DNA of 13,130 nucleotides, from the NCBI GenBank assembly GCA_001275005.1, contig JWZX01002318.1:1-13130 (forward strand). Reading direction: 5' to 3'. This stretch comes from Chrysochromulina tobinii. Taxonomy: Eukaryota; Haptophyta; Prymnesiales; Chrysochromulinaceae. The notes under the pieces are model-generated. The model made no database searches and was not told the DNA's origin. It was given only the letters and a program-made list of their open reading frames with translations. Both the position numbers and the translations under genes were made by a program. Shown in pieces: positions 1 to 9,100 of the stretch; within the stretch, counting starts at the first letter, position 1, and every line of letters begins with the position of its first letter.

Positions 1-335
1 GGCGGCATGACGGACGCGCGGGTGCCACTGGATTTTTTCCGATGGTCACAAAGCGAGGGAAATGGTCTAATTCACAGTCACTCCCTTGATGTTCTTCCCG
101 CCGTCCGGTCTTCCTTGTGCATGTTTTCTATGTCGTGTGTGTACTGTGCGACGGACCCAGCTTGCTGGTATCGTATGAAAGTCGTACAACTGTGACGACA
201 GCGATGTGTCGCGATCGTCGTTCGGTCGGGTCACATATGTCCTCACCTTTAAACGAGGGAGAGTCCGTCCCATGGTGTCTGGTCCTCGCGTGTCCGTGCA
301 CCGAGGGCACGAAAGTCGAATCGCACGAGATCAGT
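1..335. other. Flank 3' of the BTB gene, no gene seen
   Basis: This stretch lies downstream of the stop codon of the minus-strand BTB gene, so it probably holds its 3' untranslated region and flank. The short frames here overlap one another on both strands, share no recognisable domain and show no coding character. I see no clear polyadenylation signal, repeat or RNA gene. Confidence 0.4.
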
Positions 336-992
336 CTAGTCTTCCAACGCCCCGATGAATATCTTGGCCACCTTGCCCAGTATGCTCTCGAACTGAGACT
401 TGTCGTCGCCCTCAGCCTTCTGCGAGCCCACCCACGAGAGACCGAGCATGCCAGCAACGAGCGTCGAGATTCGTAGCAATGGTAGAAAGGGGAGCGACTC
501 ACTGGCCCAGTGAAGTGGCCTTAACATGATGATGCTGCGGTGGTGAGCATTCGCCTGTTCGGCAAGGTCTGGGAGCCCATAATACTGCGCCTCCATAAAC
601 AGCACACGGGTTGCCACGGGGTCCAGTGTCTCCAACCCAACCCGCTGCTTCCGATCGACGCCAAGCTTCGCAGCCCATAAAGGACGTTCGAGGGAGCTCG
701 ACGTATTGCGCAGGTGCGCGAGCACAACGTGGAACGGCTCGGCGTCGCGGTCGACGAAGATGGCTCCATCCTCGGTTCGTAACGCTGGGTTCGCCTCGGC
801 GGCGAGCATGTGCCGGCGCAACGTGGGCGAGAGTCTCGCTGTCGATCGCAGCGTCGTGAAGGCTGTTCCGCTCACATTGAAAGAGACGATGCCATCTGCT
901 GGACCAAGGCGCTCGATATTCTCCGCATTAAATGACGTGCAAAGCCGGCGAAGCGAGGTGAATCGGAAGCGCCTCGACAGCATGGTGACCAT
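336..992 (-). CDS. BTB/POZ (potassium-channel T1/KCTD type) domain protein
   Basis: This is a 218-residue protein. BTB/T1 domains mediate protein-protein assembly, in KCTD proteins often as adaptors for cullin-3 ubiquitin ligases and in channels as tetramerisation domains. What is seen: residues about 35-146 follow the T1 pattern, with VSFNVSGTAFTTLRST, then DGAIFVDRDAEPFHVVLAHLR, then a late helix EAQYYGLPDLAEQ. The segment between the LAHLR strand and the EAQYYGL helix is longer than usual for the family. The N-terminus (residues 1-22) is rich in Arg, Ser and Thr with no acidic residues and could be a mitochondrial presequence. Residues about 167-189 are hydrophobic and could be one membrane span, followed by a charged tail ending in LED. 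The first ATG is chosen because it sits in a strong eukaryotic context (ACCATGG); a second ATG lies three codons on. The stop is TAG at 336-338. No intron is needed. The partner, and whether it acts in ubiquitination, cannot be read from the sequence. Confidence 0.72.
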   Translation of the reverse strand: MVTMLSRRFRFTSLRRLCTSFNAENIERLGPADGIVSFNVSGTAFTTLRSTARLSPTLRRHMLAAEANPALRTEDGAIFVDRDAEPFHVVLAHLRNTSSSLERPLWAAKLGVDRKQRVGLETLDPVATRVLFMEAQYYGLPDLAEQANAHHRSIIMLRPLHWASESLPFLPLLRISTLVAGMLGLSWVGSQKAEGDDKSQFESILGKVAKIFIGALED

Positions 993-1024
993 GGTGTGAG
1001 TGGGTCAAACGGTAGCGGTACCGC

Positions 1025-1097
1025 AAACTTGGACTGTGATCGTTAACACGACCGGTGCTACATTTACTGCCCGCTCAGAATACACACACCTCACATG
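1025..1097. repeat. 73-bp perfect direct repeat, copy 1
   Basis: The 73 bases starting AAACTTGGACTGTGATCG and ending CACACCTCACATG are identical to 1271-1343. The copies are 246 bases apart start to start, with 173 bases between them. The flanking bases differ on both sides (C before and T after here; T before and A after in copy 2), so the repeat is bounded sharply. This copy starts only 33 bases upstream of the BTB start codon and is therefore probably inside that gene's promoter or leader. Confidence 0.93.
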
Positions 1098-1270
1098 TCA
1101 ATTATGTCCCTTTAATAGTTGGGCACACTTTAGGAAGGTCCTATGCAGGATTCATGAGGATTTAATTCATTTGAATGAATGGTTTCGTCACGCAATTACA
1201 GGCCTCGCTCAGGGAGCCTGGATCGTGTGGTTACGCGTCGTTGGCGAACTCCGGGTAGAAGGCTCAGGAT

Positions 1271-1343
1271 AAACTTGGACTGTGATCGTTAACACGACCG
1301 GTGCTACATTTACTGCCCGCTCAGAATACACACACCTCACATG
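1271..1343. repeat. 73-bp perfect direct repeat, copy 2
   Basis: This copy matches 1025-1097 at every base in the same orientation. It has no inverted ends and no open frame shared with copy 1. Perfect identity over 73 bases in non-coding DNA implies a recent duplication or active homogenisation. Confidence 0.93.
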
Positions 1344-1557
1344 ACCCAATATGAGACACGCACACGGAGCATACGCCTGCTCGCGGCGTTGCGGTCTGTG
1401 TGAAATGGCGGGGCGTGAATTCCTACAACTTGACGGATTCCCAAGCGGATTCCCCTACAATGGGTATCGTGAGCGATGCTCCGTCACTATACGTCACGCA
1501 CGCGCTTTGCTGGTGGGGCGCACTGTGGTGGGGTCGCTGGCTATTCCGAGCGGAACC

Positions 1558-1564
1558 TTATAAG
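1558..1564 (+). promoter_or_regulatory. Possible TATA-like box
   Basis: TTATAAG stands in a GC-richer context. A GTGAGT splice-donor-like hexamer follows at 1584-1589. If real, this could start a spliced leader for the giant plus-strand gene, with the mobile element sitting inside the leader intron. This is inference only; the sequence alone does not prove transcription. Confidence 0.2.
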
Positions 1565-1725
1565 CCAGAACTTCGTGTTGTCGGTGAGTCTCTTTACGGT
1601 AAAATCCGTGGGGCTTTCGCTTGATGTATATCCACGGGCCACGGTGTTACAACACACGAACACACATCGAGATCACCAACGAAAGAGAGAGAGAGATTTT
1701 CAACTGAACGAGCTACCCAGAGGTA

Positions 1726-1749
1726 CAGTCTTCCCCCCCCATTAAGAAA
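1726..1749 (+). repeat. Left terminal inverted repeat of the element
   Basis: These 24 bases are the exact reverse complement of 2888-2911. Complementarity extends outward through the TA and one more base (GTAC at both borders) and stops at 1722. It includes a run of eight C residues. Confidence 0.9.
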
Positions 1750-1758
1750 GTGTCGCAT

Positions 1759-1776
1759 TAAGAAACTACGGCAAGC
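1759..1776 (+). repeat. Subterminal direct repeat A, left copy
   Basis: TAAGAAACTACGGCAAGC occurs here and at 2857-2874 in the same orientation, 18 of 18 bases identical. It lies just inside the left terminal repeat. Confidence 0.88.
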
Positions 1777-1793
1777 AAAAGTGCCCTGGGGCT

Positions 1794-1811
1794 CTAAGAA
1801 AACAGCCCATG
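1794..1811 (+). repeat. Subterminal direct repeat B, left copy
   Basis: CTAAGAAAACAGCCCATG matches 2824-2841 at 17 of 18 bases in the same orientation. On the left the order is A then B; on the right it is B then A, although neither block is inverted. Confidence 0.85.
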
Positions 1812-1929
1812 GCTAGAGGCGAGGGCCTGCTGGTCACCCTCTCTACATGTCCGCGTCCATGTCCGCGGGGGCCGGGGCCCGGGTCCGCGAGCTCTACCCA
1901 CTACCGTGTGCGCCTCGCGCGGCCCGGCT

Positions 1930-2585
1930 CTATGCATCGTACGATGCTTGCCCAAACAACCAGTCACTATCATAGTCATCCCGGCGCAACACTGTCTTCA
2001 CAGTCTGCTGGTCGATCTCGTAGAAGATGAGAAAGTTTACATGTATGTGTGTGGCCACTCGATGCCTCACCCTCGCCACGCTCTTGTTACGCTCTTGTGT
2101 GATCTCGCTCCGGAACTTGACGATGGGCTGCGAATACTTGCTCTCGAGCTCATTGTAAGCGATAGCCTCGCCGGCCCACTGCGCAGCTGCTGCCTGGTCG
2201 AGCTCCCTCCTGTTGAACTGCAACTTTGTCGCGCCGGCAATCGCATCGGAGCTTGGGCTGCTTTGATGCACGCTGTGGCTCTGCCACATCTGTTGTCTTC
2301 CGCTTGCCCAAGGCCTTTGCTGATGGCGCCGATGCCGGCACGGGCATGGTTGCTGCAGGCTTTGTCGCTGGAGGCTGCTCTGCTCTTGCAAAAACCATGG
2401 AGATCCAGCGCCTTCACAAAAGTGCCTCAACCCTCTCTGGCAGCGCCCACAACTCATTCGCCTTGATCCCCATCAGAACCATGGCATCGGAGATGGCAAG
2501 TAGCGCCGGCACCCGGCAGCTCCTCTGCCGGACGCAGCCCCAGCGCCTTGCGGATGGCTTCAACCTTGGCGAGGAATTGAGACAT
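1930..2585 (-). pseudogene. Broken reading frame inside the mobile element, function unknown
   Basis: Reading the minus strand from an ATG at 2583-2585, protein-like sequence runs through three frames. The first piece starts MSQFLAKVEAIRKALGL. A frame change leads to PALLAISDAMVLMGIKANEL, which ends at TGA 2414-2416. The same frame then continues with an Ala/Pro-rich stretch followed by a basic GKRKTTD patch, possibly a nuclear signal (2398 to about 2290). A second frame change leads to a piece with NRRELDQAAAAQWAGEAIAY and a tail ending at TAG 1930-1932. This is best read as a decayed element-borne gene. Unrecognised introns could also explain some of the breaks. The opening helix pattern gives me a faint impression of short helical modules in algal hypothetical proteins, but I cannot name a family, and no transposase motif is visible. 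Confidence 0.45.
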
Positions 2586-2823
2586 CGCAGACTGTCGCGA
2601 TTGCGAGCGAGCGCGCGCGCTCGGCCCTGTAAGTTTGCGACAAGTTCAGCTCAGGAATCGAAACTGTAGTGAAAGGGTAGCTTCCCCACCTCCCCATTTA
2701 ACCCCTCCAATGTACATGTACTGGTGTACGCAACTGTACGAAAACGCTTAGAAACACATGGACATATGTAAGAAAACGCCCAAAACGATCGGCACCTGGT
2801 CGGCCGGCCCGCTATAAGGCCCG

Positions 2824-2841
2824 CTAAGAAACCAGCCCATG
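2824..2841 (+). repeat. Subterminal direct repeat B, right copy
   Basis: CTAAGAAACCAGCCCATG is the right-hand partner of 1794-1811, with one mismatch and the same orientation. Confidence 0.85.
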
Positions 2842-2856
2842 ATGTGCCAAAGGCGC

Positions 2857-2874
2857 TAAGAAACTACGGCAAGC
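2857..2874 (+). repeat. Subterminal direct repeat A, right copy
   Basis: This is an identical copy of the 18 bases at 1759-1776, same orientation, 14 bases inside the right terminal repeat. Confidence 0.88.
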
Positions 2875-2887
2875 CTAAAATCCCTGT

Positions 2888-2911
2888 TTTCTTAATGGGG
2901 GGGGAAGACTG
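2888..2911 (-). repeat. Right terminal inverted repeat of the element
   Basis: Exact reverse complement of 1726-1749, including a run of eight G residues. It is followed by TA at 2912-2913, the presumed duplicated target. Confidence 0.9.
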
Positions 2912-2976
2912 TACAGAGGGAGCTACCAACGAAAGAACAAAAGAATTAAGTGGCAGGGTCACGCAAGGCAAGGCAA

Positions 2977-3003
2977 GGCAGAGCCTTTATTAGGCTTCCT
3001 GCC
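2977..3003 (+). other. Hairpin upstream of the giant gene
   Basis: GGCAG-AGCCT, loop TTATT, AGGCT, two-base bulge TC, CTGCC: ten base pairs in two blocks of five. It follows a short CAAGG-type tandem run (about 2963-2980) and lies 106 bases before the proposed ATG. It could be a leader-RNA structure or chance; a T-run typical of a terminator is not present. Confidence 0.4.
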
Positions 3004-3068
3004 ATAGGTTGTCTGTTGTTGACAATCCAGGATCGGGCACTTGCCACTGTTAACTTTCACATTCACAC

Positions 3069-3074
3069 ATGTGA
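3069..3074 (+). promoter_or_regulatory. Minimal start-stop upstream ORF (ATG TGA)
   Basis: An ATG followed at once by TGA lies 35 bases before the proposed start codon of the giant gene. If the transcript includes it, such start-stop elements can stall ribosomes and lower translation of the main frame. The transcript start is unknown, so this is only a candidate. Confidence 0.3.
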
Positions 3075-3109
3075 ACTTCTACGGAACTTCCGACCAAAAA
3101 TCCTGGCCC

Positions 3110-6100
3110 ATGCGCCGTGTGCCGGTCGAGCGGGCGGCGGCGGCGCGCGGCGACGGCACGCCGTCGACGCTTCGATCATCGCCTTCCAAGGCGGCCGGCG
3201 CACGATCGAGAACGGGAAAGAAGAAGAAGAAGGCTTCCGGCTCTCCTTTGGCGGGTACTGCCGAGGAGGAGGACGAGGAGGAGGAGGAGGAGGAGGTGCG
3301 GGCGACCACACGTACGTCCCTCGCCACCGCAAACGCATGCGCGCAGCTCGTGGCTACCGCAGCAACGGTGGAGACCGCAGCAAGATTGCAGAAACTGCTG
3401 CACGGCGACCTTGCCGAGCAAGCGATCGCCGCGCTGCTTGCGATTCCAAGTGCAATTGCAGGCCTGCTCGAAGCTGCGTCGAGCTCCAGCACGTCTACCG
3501 AGGCGCGAGTGCGGCTGCTTGGTTCCATTGCTGCCTGTCGTGGGCCCGGACCTTTCAAGGAGCTGGATCCGGAGGCGGAGCGCGAGGCGGTCACCGCTTG
3601 TCTCTCGATCCTAGCGGAACCGGACGCGTCCGTCGAGCTGCAGGCGTCGACTCGACGGCTTCTACGCACGGCACAGCTAGAACCGCTCCGAGAAGCGTGC
3701 GTTGCAGCCCCCCCCTCCCCCAAAGAGCGCACGCCACGCTGCGCTGCACCCGCACCCGCAATGCGACCCCCCCACCTTACTCACTGTGTGCCGCTCTCGG
3801 TTCGCCCAATTCGCAGGCTTGCGCTGCAGTGCAAATTGCTACAGGTTGAAGCTGCCGCCGATGCTGCGGCGCGCACGTTGGCCCGCGTGGCGGGGTTTCG
3901 CGAGACGCCGTCATCGACGTTGCGCACCCTCGAAAGCTTCGGCTCCAACCAGGTGGCGCTTCTCGACGAGGTGCCCGGCGCTCTTGCGCTCCTGGTGGCC
4001 GCGCTGGACAAGGCGGGTGCATCCCGTGCGGACGACCTCGGGCTCGTCATCGCCGGCATTGCCGTAGCACGCGGCGCGAGCTACCGGCTGCTCCTCGAGG
4101 CGGGCGCCGTGCCTTCGCTCTTGCGCCACCTGCCGCACAATGCGTCCATGGGCATCGCACTCGCCATCGAAATGATCGCAGGAAACGAAAACGGTCAGGA
4201 TGCGCTGTGTCAATGCAACGCGCCGCCGCTGCTGTTGGCCGCGGCGTCGCAGGCTTTGCACGCGGCGGCCGCGAGACGCTTGGCGTCCGCACTAGGTCAC
4301 TTGGCGGCGCACGCCAGTGCACGGGCGGAGCTCGCAAGCCTCGCGCGGCGCGCCGCCAGCGACGACAAGGCGCTCGAGCTCTATGCCATGGCCGGGTTGA
4401 CCACACCGGGCTTCTTTGCGATGAGGGGGAGCGTGATGCAGCTGGTGCAATCGCTGTCGGCGCCTTCGCTGTCCCAAGGCGCGCTCTTGCTCATCCAAGC
4501 TGTCGCAAGCTCAGGCTCCCTAGAGCAGAAGTCTCAACTGATCACGAGCGGCAGCACATTCGAGATGCTCGTCCAAAGCGTCGAGGGCGATGTGACCGGC
4601 TGGGCATGGAGCGCCCTCGCGCAGCTCGTCGGCTCAGACCAGGGCTGCAAGCGCGCGCTCCAGCTCGAGCTGCCGCGCCGATTGCCCGCGGCGCTCAAGA
4701 GCAACTTCAAGGTGGCGTACCAAGCGCTCGTGGTCATTGATCGGCTCTCAGTCGGCGCCTCCAAGGCTGCCGCAGCGGTCCTGGCCACTGATGGGGTGAT
4801 CTCCGAGCTCACCCGGCTGATTGCTGCGAGCGGGGAGGACTATGAGGCACGATACATGGCCAACGCAGCGGCGAGCACGATCAAGAACGTGGTGGAGAGC
4901 GCGCCAGTGGCGTACGAACTGACGCCACTCTCCGAATGGAGCCTCGCCATGCAAGCGGCGAGCGTGCTCGAGCGCGCAGCGGTCGAGGCGCTCGAGCCGA
5001 CGCTGAAGCTGCTGTCTCTGCCTGCAGCTGCGGACACGAGTACCAATCATCTGGCTTCCCTCGCGTCCGTGCTCGCCAAGAGCGCTCACGGCTGCAGCTT
5101 GGCGCGCCTCGCGCTCGGACGCGTGCTGCAGACGGACGTGACCGTCACGACCTCTCGGCTGCAGGACGCCTTTCTGCTACGAAACCGTCTGCTCTCGGCA
5201 TGCTACGACAATGGGCTGTGGGAGCCGACGCGCGACTTGGGCGTCGAGCTCATGGCGGTGGTAGAGCAGGGGCCACGCGAGCCGGAGAGGTGCAGCGCGG
5301 CTCTCATTGTGCTTCACAGCTTACCCGACTTTGAGAGTACTGTTGCGCCTGCCCTCATCAGCAAAGGCTCGGCCGTGCGCGTGCTCGTGGCACTGCTGGA
5401 CCCCGACAGCCTCGATACTGCGCACTTTGCCCTCCGTGCGCTCTGTGTGGTGGCAAAGCTGCCAGGAGGGTACACCGCGCTCGCAGATGCCGTTGCTCTC
5501 CAAGCGGCGGTGAAGCTCCTTCGCGAAAGGATGAATAGATACTGCAACTGCGCGGACTTGCTGGGCGCCATCCTGAGCGCGGCGGACAGTGCGGGCGGCG
5601 ACGAGCGGCGGCGCGTCGCCGATGCGGTCGTCGTCCTCGGCGCGGTGCCGATGCTCCAGGCGCAGATCATGGACGACCCGCTCCTGCGGCGCTCGACCAC
5701 CGCCGACTGCTGCACGCTGCTCACGCACCTCGCGCGGACCGACGCGGGGGCGCAGGCGCTCAAGGCGCTGATCGACGCGCGCGCCGTGTGCGCGGTGCGC
5801 AAGGTGGTGGCGACGACCAGCCACGCGCGCGCGGCGGCGATGGGTACGGGCGGGCTGATGACGGCGGTGCGCTCCTGGCTGACGGCGCTCGACAGCATGG
5901 CGCCAGCGGAGCGCGAGGCGACGCTGGGGCTGGTGAGCGACCTCGGCGCGGCGCGCGACGTGTCGACGGAGGCGCACGTGCTGCCTCTTGTGCCGCTGAT
6001 CGTGCCGGTGTTGCAGTCGGTGCTCGACGGCGGCGCGTCGGCGCGCGACGCGTCGGCCGTCGCGGCGTTGAAGCTGCTGGCGTCGCTGAGCGCCGAGCAG

Positions 6101-9100
6101 GCGGGGCTACGGGCGGTGCACGGCGCGGGCGTGCTGCCGCTGCTGCTGCCGCTGATGCGCGCGGGGTCGGCAGCGGGGGCGCCGCCCGGGCCGCCGCCCG
6201 AGCCGCCGCCCGAGCCTCTCGGCCCCCCGACGCGCATCCGAGTTCAGTTGGGCAACAGAGAGGTCGACTGTTCGGGCACGTACGATCTCGTCCTAGGTCA
6301 CGTGCGCAATGGAGGGGCATGCTACACGCGCGAGGGTGGTGCCGGAGCCATCTACTATGACGGCACTTACTGGAAGATTTCCCGGGCAGGCACTGGCGCA
6401 ACAGAGATGGGTGGGGATTTTTCTCAGTCCGGCGTGTGCACTTCGGTGCCTCTGGGCAGCTGGTACGTTAGCAAGCGCCGGATGAGTGAGGTGGCTCGCG
6501 ACTATTCGAGCCTCAGCCTCGAAGACCTGTATGCGACGGAAAGCCAACCGGGGACGTACCTGAGCGCGGGCGGCACGCTGCTCAAGCGCGCGCTGGCCGA
6601 CGCGGAGGCGCGACCGGCGGGCGTGCGCGTGGTGGAGGCGGTGGTGGGCATGCTGCCGGCGGCGGAGGGCGCAGTCTTCGATCCCTTTGACGCCGCGGAG
6701 GCGCGGCTTGCCGCGGAGCTGCTCATCACGATCATCCCGCACCAAGCCGTTGCGGTGTGCGAGGCGGGCGCCATGCCCCGGCTCGCCAAGGCTGCGAGTG
6801 AGGACGCGTTCCTTGCGCCACGAAGGCTGTCGCAGCTCGCGGTGGAGATGCTCGCGTCCCTCCTCCAGCAGCGCCCGACGAGCAACGAGCTGACGCCTAG
6901 CATCACGCGGCTCCTCGTGCGCTCCGCGGACGGCGCCACAGCGCCTCATGCCGCACGTGTGGCCCTCTTTAAGGATGCGTTGCCCGCGTTGAGCAAGGAG
7001 GTCCGTCGGAACATGGCGGAGGCGTGCATTGGCGTGCTGGGGCTGCGGAATGCGCCCAACGAGCTGCAGGACGCGGCGGCGCGGCGGCTGCTCGACGAGC
7101 CCGATCGTGCGCTGCGTGCCGACGTGCTGCCTCGCTGGTGCGCGGCGTTACAGACGGAGGAGGCCGACGCGTCGAGCCGCACCGCGCGCGTGCTCGCGCG
7201 CGTTCAGGCCGCTGAGATGGACGCCGTGCCGAGCGCGCTCCGATGCGTGATTACGGCGCTCGCCGAGGCCGCCCCTGCCATAGCGAGCGACCTCGCATCC
7301 GTCGTGCATGCAATCGCGGGAGCTCGATCGCAAGAAGGCTACAGCCTGCTGCTCGATGGCGGCGCAGTGCAGGCCCTCCTCGGGCAGCTGCCGCACGAGG
7401 ACTCGTCCGTCAAGGTCGCCGAGGCGCTCGCCAAGCTCGCGCAAACCGACGACGGCCAGGACGAGCTCATCAGGGCGAAGGCGGCTCCACAGCTGCTGGC
7501 GGCGGCGCTCGAGGCTGCCGAGGATGCGGCCGCCGCCGACGCGGTCCGTGCGCTCGCCCGCCTTGCGGTGCACGCCGACGGGCGGGCGCAGCTGTCAAAG
7601 CTCGCGGAGCTTGCGCTCAAGGGGGAGCGCGCCCTGCGGCTCCTCGCCATTGCGGTCGCGACGTCGAGCGTGTGCGCACGTGCCGTGGCGGAGCCGGCGA
7701 TGCGGATCATCGAGGCGGCGCTCGCGTCGCGTCGGCCACCGTCGACGGCCATGCTGAAGTTGCTCCACGCGGTCGTTGCCTCTGGCGAGCTCAAGCAGCG
7801 CGAACAGATGGCAAACGACGCCGCATTGGAGGCCATCGCATCCGCCGTCGAGGGGGAGGATCCGTACGGGATCGCCTTGCGCTCCTTGGTGGACCTCATC
7901 GACAAGGTTGACGAGGCCCGCTCGAAGGTGCTGCAACTCAACCTGCCGGAGCGCATCCTGCTGCGCACCCTGGACGCAGACTCTGGACATCAACGATACC
8001 AAGCAATCAGCTTGGTCATGGTCTTGAGCCGCTCCGAAGACGGCGCCGCCGCTGTGGTGCGCGTCGACGGCGTCGTGGCGCGGCTTGCACGCCTCGCCAC
8101 AGATCAGCGCGATTATGGCCAAGCGTCCCATGCCGACGAGCAGCTGGCCACGCTGCTCGGCAAGCTCGCCGACGCGGCGATGGCGCAGGCCGCGCGCAAC
8201 GCGGCGGCAGACGAGCGCTTCGAGCCGCTGCTCCGCCTCCAGCCCGAGAGCAAGGCACTCGTGGCACTGGTGCGCAGCGACAAGGGCCGTGCTCGAGCTC
8301 GCCGGGCGCTCGCGCACGTGCTCGCAACCAATGTGGGCCGCGAGGCCGAGCGCAAGCTGCTCTTTGGGCTTCTCAAGCCGTGCTACGAGGAAGTCCGCTC
8401 CGAGTCCGAGGACGTGGGCAAGCGGCTGGTCGACCTGGTGCAGCGCGATGGGATCGAGCCCATCGACCGCGTGCGACTCCTGGTTCACGTCAGCAACCAC
8501 CCAGATGCGGTCAAGCTCAAGCAGCAGCTGGTGGCTGCGAAGGCATTCCTTCCCGCCCTGGTCAAGGACTTGGACGAGGACAATGTGGAGACGGTCACGA
8601 CGGCCCTTCTGTGGCTGAACGTCTTCCCTTGCGTGGCCGGGGCGGTTGCGCTCCTGCTGACCGCACAGGTCGTCCATCGGACCATGGCCACCTTCCAAAA
8701 GCCGGGGCGCGATCGGCAGTGCGACGACGCCGCGGCCCAGCTGCTCGAATCGCTCCTCGGCGCTGCCAACCGCGAGTCGAGCCAGGCACACCGTTCGGTG
8801 GTCGAGGGGATCCTGAGCCACGCGGCGCGCCCGTTGCTCCTCGAGGAGATTCCTCGGCGCGACGCGAGCCGTCGGCTCGTCCGCGCCCTCGTGCAAACCA
8901 TCGAGCGCGGCGCGAGCGCCGAGTTCCGGACGGTCGCCTCGGCCGTTTGTGAGAGCGCCGGCTTCCGGCAGCTGGTGGCCGAGTTGGCGACGGGGTCGCA
9001 CGCCTCGTGCGCGATCACCGCGGACGACAAGAGCGGACGGGTGGCGGTCGACGTGGCTGCGGACTCGCTAAGTGCCATCCTGAGCGCGGCGGACAGCGCA

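Larger units (their letters stand above)
993..1725. other. Intergenic region between the BTB gene and the transposon-like element
   Basis: No convincing gene is visible here. The region holds the presumed 5' side of the minus-strand BTB gene, two 73-bp perfect direct repeats, a TATA-like site near 1558 on the plus strand and a short GA-rich run near 1681-1696. Short reading frames here have no recognisable domains. Confidence 0.45.
1726..2911. mobile_element. TA-flanked DNA transposon-like element, degraded or non-autonomous
   Basis: The element is 1,186 bases long. Its ends are perfect 24-bp inverted repeats (1726-1749 and 2888-2911) that begin CAGTCTTCCCCCCCCATTAA. Each end is bordered by a TA dinucleotide (1724-1725 and 2912-2913), as expected for a duplicated TA target of the Tc1/mariner/IS630 superfamily, which commonly starts with CAGT. 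Inside each end are several TAAGAAA motifs, at 1743, 1759, 1795, 2769, 2825 and 2857, plus the reverse form at 2888-2894; these could be transposase-binding sites. The only coding traces are broken minus-strand frames (1930-2585) with no DDE/DDD transposase that I can recognise, so the element is probably non-autonomous or dead. The superfamily assignment is inference from ends and target site only. Confidence 0.72.

Noticed and set aside
117-502. Overlapping frames of about 120 residues on both strands
   Set aside because: They overlap the C-terminal part and downstream flank of the BTB gene, have no recognisable motif, and start at arbitrary ATGs.
1930-2040. Resemblance of the C-terminal piece (LIFYEIDQQTVKTVL) to RelE/ParE-type toxins
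   Set aside because: The similarity is one short strand motif, the rest of the fold is absent, and the setting is a eukaryotic transposon remnant.
1675-2936. Shared ACCAACGAAAGA near 1675-1686 and 2925-2936, just outside both ends of the element
   Set aside because: Only about 12 bases, not at the element borders and at unequal distances from them, so it is not a target-site duplication; it may be chance or an older local repeat.
3041-3109. Extension of the giant frame upstream to a TTG at 3041
   Set aside because: A non-ATG start is unlikely in a nuclear eukaryotic gene, and the extra residues show no domain. The ATG at 3110 is the first in frame.
3296-3346. Possible 51-nt in-frame intron after the acidic run
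   Set aside because: GTGCGG...GCGCAG is weak and very short, there is no polypyrimidine tract, and the translated segment is compatible with a linker into the first helix.
2950-3849. Plus-strand 299-residue frame overlapping the gene start
   Set aside because: It is Gly/Arg/Ala-rich low complexity in a different frame from the ARM protein, without domains.
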